A DNA stretch of 64,000 nucleotides from Chlorella sorokiniana. Lineage: Eukaryota; Chlorophyta; Trebouxiophyceae; Chlorellales; Chlorellaceae. The notes beneath the pieces are model-generated. The model was not told the origin of the DNA, ran no database searches, and was given only the letters and a program-made list of their open reading frames with translations. Below, in pieces: positions 44,051-57,300 of this stretch (within the stretch, counting starts at the first letter, position 1; each line of letters opens with the position of its first letter). Both the position numbers and the translations under genes were made by a program. Where the stretch lies: the NCBI GenBank assembly GCA_025917655.1, contig CP084612.1, forward strand, positions 1,116,001 through 1,180,000, in the 5' to 3' direction.

Positions 44051-47000
44051 TCACGCCGCTCGCCGCATGTGCCGTCGCCGCCGCCGCACCTCCGCTGCGG
44101 CGCCGTCCTCGGGCTCTGGCTGCGTCTTGCGCCTGCTGCCCCCGTGGCCTTCGCCGCCATCGCCGCTGCCCTCAGCCAGCGTCGCTTCTGGCCGCTCGTC
44201 ATTGCCAGTCGAGGCAGCCTCGTCCAGCGCCTTGGCGGCTGCGATGGTGGCGTTCTTCAGCGGGCTGCCCGTGAACTTGACGGGGGTGGTCATGTCGATG
44301 TACAGCGGCTTGTACTTGCCCTTGTCCCGCCCCGTGGACACCCGGTGCTTGTACATGTATCGCTCGCCAAGCATGCGCTGCAGCACCTGCGGGCAACAGG
44401 CAGGCACCAGGGGGGGGCACGCCGGGTGGGAGGGCAGCCACCGAGGGTTTGATGCGCCGCTGCTGCAAGGCCACGCAGACCCCCTTCCTCCCTGAACAAG
44501 TTGAAGCGGGAGAGCCGTCGCCCTGCGGCCTCCCCCTCTCAATCCCACACACACATACATACATGCATACACACCCCACAGACGCACACACGCCGCCCCC
44601 ACCTGCAGGTTCCTGTCGTACATCTCGGCGCGCAGAGCGGCCAGCCCCACGGCCTTGGCCTCCCGCACCGCCGGCTCCAGCCCCAGCACCCACAGCATGG
44701 CCTCCACATCCGTCATGGGCTCATCCGCCAGGAACACCGCCGACTCCTCCAGGAAGCTGCGACGGTACCGGACAGCGCGCGGAATGCGTGAGGATCCCGA
44801 CAGCTTGAGGCAAAAGCGGCGGATGCGAGGAGCCGGCCGGCCTGAGAAGAAACACCCCGGGCGCTGCCAGCACCAGCGCCGCCGCCGTCTGCACCTGCCG
44901 ACCCTCCCCCGCCCCGCCCATGCCGCCGCAGCCCTGCCTCACTTGTAGCTCTTGAGCATGTAGCGGTGGGAGATGAGGGGTGTGTCGGCGATGAGGGAGG
45001 CGCCGATGGAGGAGGAGCCCTTGTTGACGTAGTAGGCGTCGGAGGCAAAGGCGGGGGCCACGGCGATGCAGCTGTGCAGTACCTCGTAATACTCCTGGCG
45101 GTACAGGGCGGCACAGCAGTGCAGGGCGGCAGCGGGAGGGTGTTAGTACTCCTGGCGGCACCGGGCAGCAAAGCAGCGCAGGGCGGCAGCGGGAGGGTGT
45201 GAGGGCAGTAACGGCCGGGGCAGGGCGCAAGGGCACGCTGCAACAGGCAGCGCAGCGGCAGGCACGCACGAGCGGCCTGGCCCAGTCAGGCTTGGCGAGC
45301 TGCGGCAAGCGTCCAGCACACCAGAGGCAGCGCATCAGGATGGAGGCACTAGCTGCCAGGGCAAGCTGCCAGAGCCCTTGACCAAATCAACCTGCCCAAC
45401 CTCTGCCCCCTCCAGCACACACCCCCGCGCACCTGGAAGGGCAGGGAGGGGTAGTGGCGCAGCAGCCCCGCCTCCACCAGGTCCTGCGGGAGCTCCAGCA
45501 GCACCTTGTTCTTGCGCCCGCCCGCCTTGCCCAGGATGGTGACCGACAGGTTGGCGGCCGCCAGCTCGGCGCGATGCGCCGCCAGCTCAGCAAAGATGGC
45601 CTCGTAGTTGCGCCGGGCCGGGTCCACCTTGCCCTGGGGGCGAACCAGGGGGCAGCGGCGGGGACGCGTGCGTTGAGACGGGTTGGCGTGGCGGTGGCCT
45701 GGCTGCGCAGGAGGCAGCACCCGCCCGCCGCCTGATGGCCGGCCAGCACGCCAGCGGCCGAGGCACCATGCCGCACTGCGCACCTGGATGCAGAAGCTGT
45801 CGCGGCTGCCGGTGAGCACAGCCCGCGGCGGCTCCGCGGTCTGCCAGCGCTGCGCGCGGTCGCAGGCGGGGTGCACCTCCTGCCAGGAGCCCGGGCGCAG
45901 TCCTCTGGGTAGATGACTGGCATCATGGGCGCAATCCAGTCCTGCTGGATCTGCAGGGGATAGGAGAGAGCGGTACGGGCCGAGCATGGAGCGCGGCGGG
46001 GTCAAGCTGCAGGCCACCTCCGCTGGCCGCGCAACCCCCCAACCGCAGCCGCAACAGCACGCCAGCGGCAGGGCAGCCCCGGGGCCCAGCGCGGCCGGCC
46101 TGCTCCCGCGGCAGCGGGCGCTCACGTCTCCCGCGCCCTGCGCTTCCAGTATCTCCCTCGCGTATGCGCCCACGTGGGGCGAGATGGTCAGCAGGCGCAC
46201 GTCGCCCGCACGCAGCAGGTCCACCACCCCCGTGGAGTTGAGGTACTCTGGGTTGTGCACCAGCGCGAGGTAGCGCTGCGGCAGGCCCAGGCTCAGCAGC
46301 TCGCGAAAGGTGGGGTCGTGGCAGGTGGGGAAGGTGGCAATCACGATGTTGTCGTACTCATGAAAGTGCTCGAAGAAACGCTCAAACTTCCTGCGCGGGG
46401 GGGGGGCGGGGCGGCGGCAAGCAGGGCTGGCGGTGGGGTTGATCGTGGCCAGCGGCAGAAAACAAGATGGAAGGGGCCAGCCAGCGGTGGGGACAGAGAA
46501 GGTGCCTTCTGTTGGCGGCACCCAGGGCAGCAGCCGCCAGGATTTCAAACATGGGCATGCCGGTGCGGCAGGCGCAGCGCAGGTTCCTGCCGGTACTCTT
46601 TGCTGGCGCCCATGCAAGCTGGCCAGCTGGCGTGGACGCCGCCGACAGGCGGAACAGCCAGGCACGGTGCTGGCCCGTGCTGCAAGCAACCGTCCCCGTC
46701 AGCCCATGTGCAGCTCCCCAACACTTTGCAGGGGGCTGCGCTGCGGGATGCGGCCACAACCGCCAGCAGCGGGCTCGCCTGAACCCTTTCCAGAAGTACG
46801 GGTTGATGACCTCGCCCATCTCAAACGGGTCGTCCCGCGTGAACACCGTCACGTTGTGGCGTAGCTTGACGAAATGGAAGACAGTCACCGCCACCACCTC
46901 TGTGTGGTACCTGCAGCAGGGCCCGAACCGTAGTCGAGCAGCGGCGGCCGCATAGTTCAGCGGCAAGCTTGGGAGGTGGCGCCAGCAATGTGCGGATTGC

Positions 47001-47538
47001 GACGTGTGCCCGTGGCATGCCTGGACCTATGCACAGTACCCTGGAGTGCTGTGCCAATTGAGCACAACAGTGGCTGCTTGACAAGGCCCGTCCAAGCTCA
47101 CCGCACAAAGTTGAGGATGGCGGTTTTGGGCTTGCGGTGCGTCGGGTTGCCCAGCTCTGGATCCAGGCCTGCTGCCACGGCTGCCTGCATGGTGGAGCAG
47201 CGAGAAATGGCAATTTAGGAGGCGCAGCTGCATGACGGGAATTAAAAGCTATGAAGCTGCTGCCGCCGCACCTGGTACGACGCCTGCATTGTTGTGGTGA
47301 GGTCCAGGATTTTCGCGGGGCAGCCCTTGAGCGACCATTCATACAGTTCGCGATCCATGGGCATCAAAGCAGCCCAGTTGTTCATCAGGAAGGCTACAAC
47401 CAGGACTCCCGAAAGGGCTACAGAGAGCCGAAAGCGGAACAGCCCCCGCCGGCGACATGTGGGGCTACCACCCGCCACGTGATTGTAGCCGGCATGTCTT
47501 GGGCTGGGCGTGAAGCCCATAAGCCAGCGGACTGGCAT
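44051..47538 (-). CDS. Type II membrane protein, glycosyltransferase-like
   Basis: Start chosen at the ATG at 47538 (MPVRWLMGFTPSP); the open frame continues upstream, but a longer start would run into the divergent gene. A signal-anchor follows, LFRFRLSVALSGVLVVAF, then MPMDRELYEWSLKGCPA. Later exons give YHTEVVAVTVFHFVKLRHN, VTVFTRDDPFEMG, NIVIATFPTCHDPTFREL, RYLALVHNPEYLNSTG and ILEAQGAGD, then, in the second half, NYEAIFAELAAHRAEL, LSVTILGKAGGRKN, YYEVLHSCIAVAPAF, YYVNKGSSSIGASLIAD, FLADEPMTDVEAML and KYKPLYIDMTTPVKF, ending in an Arg-rich tail (stop 44051-44053). A second Rossmann-like half with a Gly/Ser-rich loop and the NH-terminal anchor suggest a Golgi GT-B glycosyltransferase. The exact family is not recognised, so the function is inferred. 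Confidence 0.6.
45091..45204. repeat. 57-bp tandem duplication across a splice acceptor
   Basis: Two copies with a 57 bp offset, both beginning ACTCCTGGCGG on the plus strand. In the minus-strand gene the copy includes the intron end (CCGCCAG) and the first codons of the exon starting EYYEV; the upstream copy would run into a stop codon if its acceptor were used. Confidence 0.8.
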
Positions 47539-47791
47539 GACAGCAGCTGGTGTCAGAAGGCGCAGCAAGGAATCAAGAGTGCCACTTTTCCGATATATGG
47601 GTGCTTTGGGAGAAATACCGAGTGACAGGCGGCCAAAAATCCATCGCTCAGAGTTTGAGAGACTGCTGTGACGAAGCACAGCACGCTTGCGAAACAAGGG
47701 CTTCGGAACCCGCATCACAGCGCTCTTCAACAATTCATCGACCTGGTGATTGACCATCAAGCGTGCGGGTGAGCCGGTCTGGGGAACCAAC
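47539..47791. promoter_or_regulatory. Short divergent promoter, GT-like gene and DDX27
   Basis: About 250 bp separates the two proposed start codons. It must contain both promoters, and it is AT-richer than either first exon. Confidence 0.45.
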
Positions 47792-50700
47792 ATGGCCGAG
47801 CTCAACCCGGGCTTCTCTTTCGACTTCGGAGGAGGCGATGATGATGTACAAGCGCCTTGGGAGTTCGAAGGTGGGCACATTTGGGCTGCCGCTTGCGAAG
47901 CGCGCCCATGCATTGTGCAGCGCTGCAAGTCGCACCTTAGTGCTGTGCGCCGACCCCATAATCAATAAACAATACCCCTTTGGCGAATGAACATGCTCAA
48001 TGCGTGCGGCGACCAGCGGAGCATCTTCTGCTGCTGCCGCCGCCGCCCACGAACGCTGCTGCTGCCGCCGTTCTGCCGTCCCCTGGTTCAGGTGCTCTTG
48101 CGCAGACAGAGAAAGACGTTGGTGCCAGCAATGCTACCAGCATAGACTACAAGATCGCGCAGCAGCTTGCCCGCAGCAAGCGTCCAGGCGCCAAGGCAGG
48201 CAAGGGCCGCAACCCCGCCAAGGCCCCTGCGCCCAGCGATAGCGAGGGTGACGAGCCCGGCAACAGCAGCGAGGAGGAGGACGCCGTCAGCGACAGCAGC
48301 GAAGATGACGTACCGCTGCCCGGCGAGCTTGACGATGAATCAGAGGAGGAGGAGGAGGAGGAGGGGGCGGCAGCGACGAGGAGGCCGAGGCCAGCGAGGA
48401 GGAGGAGGAGGAGGATGCCAGCGAAGATGAAATTGCCAAGGCAGGCATGGAGTTTGACGCAGACGAGCTGGACGGCAGCTCCGAGGAGGAAGGCGAGGAG
48501 GGGGACAATGACGATGATGAGGAGGAGCAGCAGCAGCGCCAGCAGGCGGCACCCATCGGCAAGCGGAAGCGTGAGGCGCAGCAGGCGCCCTCGGAGCAGA
48601 AGCCTCGGCGCGGCGCGGCAGGCACCCCGACGGGCAGCAGCAGCAGCAGCAGGAGGGCGCGGAGGAGGCGGCGGGGAAGAAGCGCAAGGCCTTCTTTGAC
48701 GCCACGCCCAAGGACACCAAGTTCACGGCCACGGTGCGTTCCCTCCGCTGCCCTTGCCACAATGTTTTGGAAGCTTTGTTGTGCTGGAAGGGCTGCTGGG
48801 TCTGCCAGACGCTGCGCTCCGGCTGTGGATGGGCGCGGCCCCCACGTCGCTGCCCCCCACGCTTTCCACCCCACGCAGAGCTTTTCCGACCTGGGCCTCT
48901 CCCGCCCCCTGCTCAAGGCGTGCGAGGCGCTGGGCTACGCCAGCCCCACCCCCATCCAGGCCGCGTGCATCCCGCTGGCCATGGCGGGGCGCGACATCTG
49001 CGGCAGCGCCGTCACCGGCTCGGGCAAGACCGCCGCCTTTGGCCTGCCCACGCTGGAGCGGCTGCTGCACCGCGACAAGCGCGTGGCGGCCACGTACGTG
49101 CTGGTGCTGACGCCTGTGCGCGAGCTGGCGGTGCAGGTGGGGGCCAGCCCGGGACCCGCAACAGCCCTGCCCGCTCGGCGGTGGCGACTTTGACGCTCGC
49201 TCGCTCGTCCACCGCCCCACCGCCTGCTTGCCGCCCGCGCGGTGCTGACCCGCGGCGCCCGCCCGTGCGCGCGCGCAGGTGCACAGCATGATCCAGAAGC
49301 TGGCGCAGTTCACCGACATCCGGGCAGCGCTGGTGGTGGGCGGGCTGAGCCTGCAGGCGCAGGCGGCCACGCTGCGCTCCCAGCCCGAGGTGGTGGTGGC
49401 CACGCCGGTGAGCGCCGCCTTGCACCGCCCCGTCCGCGCTGCCCAGCCGGACGCTGTGTCGGCTGCCTGGCCGGCGCTTCACACAAACACACAAAACGCG
49501 GCCTTGCCGCACCCTGGAAGATTCTGTTTGCAAGCTGCGAGCGGTCCACTGGTTGGGCCACCCCCTGTGAGCTCCAGCGCCTGGCTGTTTGCTGGTGGCG
49601 TGCCCTCCCCGATGGGCCGCCGCCCTAGCCAGCCGGCGCGACAGGAATTCGCAGCCCGGACTTTCAGGCGGCCGCCCGCCTGCCACGCGAGCCGCCTTGT
49701 TCAACCCGAGCACACGCCTCCCTGCCCTGCACCCCAGCATCCCCGCCTGCTGTTGTCGCCGTTGCAGCTTCCAGCAGCAGCCCTTGACCCTGGCTTTCCC
49801 TCGCTGCACGCCGCGCATTCCCCTCCATGCCCACACACGCCACACCACCCACCACCGCCCTCGCATCCCGACTCATCCCCTCACCCTCCCCACCCCCGTG
49901 CGCTCTACAGGGGCGCATGATTGACCACCTGCGCAACACGCAGTCAGTTGGGCTGGAGGAGCTGGCGGTGCTGGTGCTGGATGAGGCCGACCGCCTGCTG
50001 GAGATGGGCTTCGCAGAAGAGGTGTGTATGGCGTCGTGTGTGGCGTCGTGCATGGCTGCCCGCCCGGGGGCGCTGCTTGCCTGCGCCCGTGCGCGCGCGT
50101 CTGCAGGCACCCATGTGCGCGTGTGCAGCTCCGCCGTGCTGCTGGCGGCTGGAAACCAGCTGCTGCAGGCCCCTGCTGGAGCCGCTGCGCGCTGGGGGGT
50201 TGTGTGTGTGGCTGCACACCCAACCGGAAGTGCACACACCCCTTGGCCGCCTGGCTGGTCCCTTGCCTCCAGTCCCTGATGGTCCTTGATAGTCCCTGAT
50301 GTCCCGTCCCCCTCCCCCCCGTCTCCCCCTTCAACCCCCTTCCCTCAAAATCCCCCCCCCCACACACACACACAAACCACACCCACACACAGATCCGCGA
50401 GGTGGTGCGCATGGCCCCCGTCAAGCGCCAGACCATGCTGTTCAGCGCCACGATGACGGAGGAGGTGCGCAAGCTGGTGGCCCTCTCCCTCAACTACCCA
50501 GTCAGGTGGGCCCACCCCCGCCGCCTCCGCCGCGGCGCGCCGTCGTCGTCACATGCAAGGCCCTGAGTCACCGCCTGCGGGCCGCCCCATCCCATGCGTG
50601 CGGGGTGGCATGCTCTGAGCCACTGCTCGCCCAGAAGCTCCTTCATTGCGGGCGGCATGCATCTCGCTTACTGTTTCTGGCGACTCGCCCGCAGGCTGGC

Positions 50701-53625
50701 GGCCGACGCGACGGCGTCCGCCCCAAGGAGCTGACGCAGGAGGTGGTGCGGCTCAAGGGCGGCGCGGCGGCGGCCAAGGAGGCCGCCCTGCTGGCCCTCT
50801 GCTCGCGCACCTTTGCAGGCGGGCGCACCATCATCTTTGCCAAAACTAAGCAGCGGGCACACAGGTGGGGGCGAGGCCGCGGTCCCCGCAGCCGGCCTTG
50901 GTTCCGCGATCGGCGGGCCGCGCTTGCGATGCACCAGCCGCTGCCGGGATACGGCCACACGCATGGGACTTGCGGCGGGAAAGGTCCCAGCGGGGAGGCT
51001 GGCCAGGTCGGGTCCCCATCCCCTCAGCCCTTCCTGCCCCCCCCGCCCATTGCCCCCGTCCGCCCCCCCGCATAGGCTCAAGATGCTGTTTGGGCTGGCC
51101 GGGCTGCCCCCGCTGTGGAGCTTCATGGCGACATGACCCAGGCCGCCCGCCTCGACTCGCTGGAGCGCTTCCGCAAGGTGGGTGTCCAGGGCGGTACCGG
51201 GTCATGGCGGTACCGGGTCATGGTGTGTACGGGAGGGGTGGGGGGAGGCGGGGAGAGGAGGGGGAGGCCTGCCTGGCCTTTCAGCACCACGCAAACCGTC
51301 CTGCGTTGATGAGTTAGCCGTCACGTTTTCCAGCATCAGCCCCTGAGCCCCTGAGGCTACAAGCCTACTCGCGCAACGCACCGGGCGCTGCTTCCTGCGG
51401 CCACTGGCAGCGTGCCCTGGCCGCCGCTGGCGCCGAACACCGCCATCTTCAGCCTCCCGTTTCTGCGTCCGGGCCCCACTTCCAGCCCACCAGAAACACC
51501 ACCACCGCACACACATACACACTCGCACCCCGCCCACTCCCTCCCACTCAGGGCGAGGCCGCCTTTCTTCTGGCCACTGAGCTGGCTGCGCGGGGGCTGG
51601 ACATCCTGGGGGTGGAGGCGGTCATCAACTACGACGCACCTGCCCAGCTGGCCTCCTACCTGCACCGCGTGGGGCGCACCGCGCGCGCTGGGGCCAAGGG
51701 CCGCGCCCTCACCTTTGCCGAGGACGACGACCGACAGCTGCTCAAGGAGGTGCGCGGCTTCGCCCCCGAGGAGCGGGCCCTGCCTCTCCGTGGCTGCTTT
51801 GCTTTACAGTTCTTGCTAGGGGAGTGGCACCGCGGTGTGAGTGTGTGTGGAGTGGGGGGCCGGCGTGGGCGGCAGGTGGTGAGCTGAGCAGATGAGTCTG
51901 GCCGCTCGCGTTTCTGGCGCAGTCGTGTGAGGCCCTCAGCACCTGCCCCTGCACCCTGGCCACGCCCGCAGATTGTCAAGAAGGCCAAGGCGGAGCTGCT
52001 GCAGCGGCAGGTGCCGGCGGCGGCCATCGCGCGTCGTGGCAGGCGCGCATCGAGGCGCTGGAGCCGCAGGTGGCGGCGATTGTGCAGGAGGAGCGGGAGG
52101 AGCGGCTGCTGCGCAAGGCGGAGATGGAGGCGCAGAAGGTGGGGCTGCAGCAAGCTGCAGGCTGGCGGCCGCTGTGCCATGGAGAACGCAGAAGGCATTT
52201 GCCTGGACTGCCAGGCCCCCGCGGCCTGCCGATTGGACGTATCACGCAGCTGTGTTGCTTTGCCGACGTTTGCTTGCTTGCGGAAGCCCTGTCCCCGCTC
52301 CCTCTCACCCGCCCATCCCCCAATTTTAACCCCACCAGGCCTCGAACATGCTGGAGCATGAGGACGAGATCTATGCGCGCCCGCCCGCACCTGGTTCCAA
52401 ACGGAGAAGCAGAAGCGGGAGCTGGCTAAGAAGGCCAAGGAGGCGGCGGCGGACGGTGGGGCCTGCTTTCCAGCCCGCGCGGCCGTCAGGGCACGCCCCG
52501 CACGCCCCCTCGCTGGCAGTGCCTTTCCTTTGTCCTCGGCCGTGCTCCACTCCGCCTTGCCGCTGGCTTTGCTTGTCAAGAAAGTCGGCGCAACGGCCGG
52601 GGCCCTGCGCGTGCGCTGCAGGTGGCGGCGGCAGCGACGACGAGGAGGATGGCGGCGAGGCGGGCATGACCAGCAAGCAGAAGAAGAACAAGGCCAAGAA
52701 CGAGAGGCGGCTGGAGATGAAGAAGCAGCGGGGCAAGGAGGCGGCGGAGGGGGGCCGCAAGAAGAACCGCCTCATGGAGGTGCGCAGCTGCCTGGGGGCG
52801 CCTGCCGTGGGCTGCTGCAGGCTTGCACTGCTGCAGGGTTGGATTGATGCAGGGTTGGACTGCTGCAGGGTTGGGCTGCACAAAAGAGTGCAGCAGCCAG
52901 GCCCAGTGGGGAGCCTGGCGGTTCGGGAGAGAGCCCAACCAGCCGTGAACGGGTCCACCTGAGCCACCCCCTGCTGCCGTCGTGTCGCCCCCACAGGAGA
53001 CCAAGGTGGCCAGCCGCTCCATCCGCGCCGTCAAGGCCCGGGAGCAGCAGCTGCGGCTGGAGGGCATGACGGGGGCAAGGCGGGCAAGGTGGCCGCCTCC
53101 CTGGTGACCGGCATCAAGCGCAAGAAGCAGAAGAAGGGCAAGAAGGTGGTGATCCAGGGCCGCGCCTTTGCACGGATCTTGCAGCACTGCTGCGGTTGGC
53201 TCAAGCCCGTGTGCCTGGGCGCCACCAACCGCTGTTCGTGGCTTCTGCTGCCGCCCCCACCCCCGCAGGACGCCCAGCAGGCCCCCAAGCGGGAGCTGTT
53301 TGACGGCGACGGCCTGACCCCCAGCAGGCCCATCGGCGGCGGCGGCAGCAAGGTGTACTCTGGCGGGGCACGCAGCGGCAAGGTCAAGGTGGGCCAGAGG
53401 GCGGTGGAGGCATGTCGCATGCCAGGCGGCAAGGGTGACTTTGTGGCAGCTCCTTCCCACGCCGCTTCAGCTGCAGCCTGAGCCGCCCCGCCCCCTCTGT
53501 GCCGCCTGTGGTTGCAGCCCCCACGCAGCGGCGGCAAGCTGGGCAAGTCGGAGCTGAACCGCGTGAAGCGCGGCGGCAAGGGCAAGCATGGCTTCAAGAG
53601 CAAGGCCAAGCACCGGCGGCGGTAG
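47792..53625 (+). CDS. DDX27: DEAD-box ATP-dependent RNA helicase, DDX27/Drs1 type
   Basis: Nucleolar helicase of 60S ribosomal subunit assembly (yeast Drs1, plant RH28). Exon 1 (47792-47870) reads [15 protein letters not shown] and joins exon 2 at 48091 ([13 protein letters not shown]). The N-terminal third is acidic (long Glu/Asp runs). Helicase motifs: Q motif [18 protein letters not shown], Ia TPVRELAVQ (Thr to Val against the usual PTREL), Ib [56 protein letters not shown]. The C-terminus is basic and matches DDX27: [31 protein letters not shown] and, at the end, [17 protein letters not shown] (stop 53623-53625). Motif-bearing exons stay open. A missing G near 48365 shifts the acidic region. 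Confidence 0.95.
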
Positions 53626-54324
53626 AGCCTAGGGCTCGGCGGCGGTAGAGCCTAGCCCCGGCGGCAGGCTCCCCCTGCACATCTCCTTGGCTGAGCTGCC
53701 GTGGCCGAGGATGGCGGGTGCCCATTGATGCATGTCACAACACAACGTTGTTGTTGGTCCAATAAACCAATGGGATGCCACATTGAGTAGGAGGTATGCA
53801 TTGGGGCAGGACCGTGCGCGCCGAGGAACCACACCTGGTTGAAAGAGGCAGACAGCCGTGTGACCGTGAATCAGAACCAACGAGTCAGATGGAACCGGGC
53901 AACAGGGAGCGAGATTGGGCTGTGTACAGTGCGCTTCAAAAGGGCACTAAACATGCTCATGTGAGCAAGTGGTGTTGCAAACCCAGCGTGAGGGGGCAGG
54001 AACAAGGGTGGGGTTGGAGTCAAGTGCAAGCATCATAGGGAAAACCGCTAACTGTACTCTACAGGGTGCGAAGCTACAAAAATAAGGCCGGTTGGGGTTG
54101 CTGACGGGGCGTATGTATCGCAGATGGCGTGATCGACCCGCTCAGGGGCCCAGTAGGGAGAATTGAAGGGAGCAGGAGCTCAGAGTGGTACAGGTAGTGC
54201 ATGGGTGGGGGGCTGGGGTGGTTGGAAAGGGCCTCATGCGCGCACAGCGCAGGCGCTCTTCGCGGCAACGAAGAGGGGTCGTCAACCGTGGGGTCCACAA
54301 GGGCGGCAGCGCTGTGCCACGGCC
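53626..54324. other. Intergenic region between convergent genes
   Basis: About 700 bp with no supported exon. Two near-identical short segments, each with GGCGGTAGAGCCTAG, sit at 53618-53655, so the last bases of the helicase gene including its stop codon are tandemly doubled. Confidence 0.5.
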
Positions 54325-57300
54325 TCAAGGCGCCGCCTCCTTGAACAGCTCCCGGCCGATCAGGGTGCGCCGGATTTCTGCAGTTGCGAGGCGGTTCTGT
54401 CAGGCGCTGTGGATGGGTATCGCGCGGGCCGGCAGTCTATTCATCACGCACCACTCCTTACACGGCAAGCCCGCCCGTGCCCAGCCCACGGCTCACCCGA
54501 GGTGCCGGCGCCTATTTCGTACAGCTTGGCATCCCGCAGCAGGCGCCCAGTGGGATACTCGTTGATGTACCTGCGGTAATAAGGGAGTGGTGTGTGTGTG
54601 TGTGTGTTGTGAGAGGGGGCGCGAGAGAGGGTTCCGACATTTGCAGCCGCGCAGAGCCTGCAGGGCTGCCAAGCCTGGCCACGACGAGCCGCCTGCCGCC
54701 CGACCCCAGCCTGCCCTGCCCGTCCCAGCCGCAGGCCGAGGCGCGGCGGTCGGGAGCCAGCGGGCGCACCCGTTGCCCCCAAAATCTGGATTGCCTCCAG
54801 CGCCATGCGGGTGGCCGCTTCTGCAGAGTGCAGGATAACGGCGGCGCAGTCCTTGCGGCTGGCGCGGCCTGCAGGGAGCGGGGTGGAGGACAGGAGGCGG
54901 GAGGGGGTTGGGGGTGAGCGCCAGCGAGAACGAGCGCTCCTGAGCCAGCGCTTCTCTACCGCATGCGGGCCCCGCCTCCTTCCTGCCGCTGCCACAGCCT
55001 CTGCACGCCCTGGCCTGCAGCTTTGCACACCCAGACCAGCACCCCCAGTCAGGGCCCCATGCCACCCCTCGCCCCCACCCCGGGCTCCCACCTGCATCGG
55101 CGTCGCGGGCGGTGGCGTAGATGAAGGCGCGTGAGGCGCGCGAGGCCGTGTACATGTCGGCCAGCTTGGCCTGGATGAGCTGCAGGCAGCGGGTGAAGCA
55201 GGGGGAAGAAGGGGAAGGGGTGGGGTCACAGCCTCGGGTGATGAGCGGCAAAGAGGCCACGGCGTTGCATGCAGTGCAGGCAGCACGGCCCAGTCCGACG
55301 ACTAGACACGGCAGGAAGGCCTGCTAAGAAGGGCACGGCATTCAACCATTAACCCAGCTGCTACCTCCCCACTGGCGTGCGGCGCGGCGCCGTGTGCCCC
55401 ACCTCACCTGGAACTCGCCGATGCGGGTGCCAAACTGCTTGCGCTCGTGCACATAGGGGAGCACGACGTCCAGGCAGGCCTGCATGAGGCCCAGGGGCCC
55501 CGCCGACAGCACCAGCCGCTCGTAATCCAGCCCGCTCATCAGCACATACACGCCCTAAGAGAAGGGGGGCGGGGGGGGGGGGGGAAAGGGGGCTTGGGGC
55601 ACAAAGCTCAGGTGCTGCAGGTGCGGGCGGCAAGGCTGCGTGGGCTGTGTGGGCGTGCATGGAGAGCCAGGGCCGCAGGCACGCTGCTGCTGCGCTCAGG
55701 TTGGGCTGCAGGCAGCGCGGCAGCGCGCCTTGCTGACATGGAACGCCCGAACGGCCCCACGCCCCACCGCCCCCTGGCCCCACCTGGTCCACCTGGCCCA
55801 GCACGTTCTCTGGCGGCACCTGGCACTCCTCAAAGTGCAGCTCGCTCGTGTCGCTGCCCCGCATGCCCATCTTGTCCAGCTTCTGGCAGGAGGCGAAGCC
55901 CTGGGACGAAGCAGAGCGGGGCAACAGGGGGAGGACCATCCAACCCGGATCACAAACCATCCTGCAACTGCCCCAGTTCGTAGCTTTGATGCTCAGCGCT
56001 GACGCATGGATGACACGTGGCTGCCGTGAGCCAGCATGCAGGCCCCCTTAACCCAACAGTTCAATCCAATCCAGAGGCTGAGCGCACCAGCATGCCTTTC
56101 TCCACAATGAAAGCGGTGATGCCGTGGGGGCCGGCCTCTGGGTTTGTCTTGGCATACACAATCACAGTATCTGGATTGGCAGTGGCAACAGTGTAGGAGT
56201 CAGCAGCTTTGCTCACAGCTGGGCGATACACTGCGGCGCTGGCCCCTGGCCAGCCTCACCAGCAATGGGGCCATTGGTGATCCACATCTTGGAGCCGTTC
56301 AGCACGTAGTTGCTGCCGCGCTTGTCTGCATGCCACAGGGTGGCGTTCAGGGTCGGAACTAGATTGGAAAATTTTGTTCATGCGCCAGAGGCCATGCCGC
56401 TGCCTGGCACACCCGGTTGCCGCCCTGAAACCCCGCATCTCCCTCCAGCCGCTGCAAGCAGCTGGCCAGCAGCCTGAGCACGCACCCGCGCGCAGGCGCA
56501 TGCTGACTACATCAGAGCCGGCATTGGGCTCTGACATGGCCAGCGCCCCCACGTGCTCCCCGCTCAGCAGCTTGGGCAGGTAGCGCGCCAGCTGGTCGGG
56601 GCTGCCGTGCCGCACAAGCTGGTTGATGCACAAGTTGCTGTGGGCGCCGTAGGACAGCCCCACTGCAGGAGCGCCGATAGGGGGAGGGCGGCGGCGGGAC
56701 CAATTCAAAAGGCAGCGGCAGAGATGGCAGAGGGAGACCCTGGGGACGAGCCGCCACATGCGCACGGAAGCAGCCACGGGACGTTATTACTGCTCGCACC
56801 CGAGCCCGAGGCGCGGCTCAGCTCCTCCATGGCGATGCAGTGCTGCAGGTAGCCCAGGCCTAGGCCGCCGTGCTCCACGGGCACCGTCACGCCTGCCGCC
56901 AATGCCACGTTGTGCAGCATGCATGCGAGGAGGGCCGCTCAGAGCCGAAACACGGTACCGGGGAAATGCAGTGCCTTTGCGCAGGATCAGTGGCGCGGCA
57001 GTGCTGAGTTACGCATGCGGCGCGCCCCGTGCTCACCGTGCAACCCGAAGTCGCCTGCCTGCCGCCAGAAGTCGAAGCCGGGCGGGTAGCCGTTGAGCCG
57101 GTCAATCTCCGTTGCGTGCGGAGCAATGTACTCCTGCGCAAACGTCCTAACTGATTCCCGGAACTCCTCCGTAATATCATCGCCATCCTGCTCTTGCGAG
57201 TGCGCAGGCTGGGCTGAGTAGCAGCGGGCGCCCTGACTGCCGCCACGCCGCCGCCGCTGCTGCTTCTGGTGGAGCGGACCGCAGCAGCAGCCCCGCCGCA

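Noticed and set aside
44572-44600. CA and CACACA tracts in minus-strand introns as regulatory repeats
   Set aside because: Short alternating tracts occur in many introns of this window on both strands and show no fixed position.
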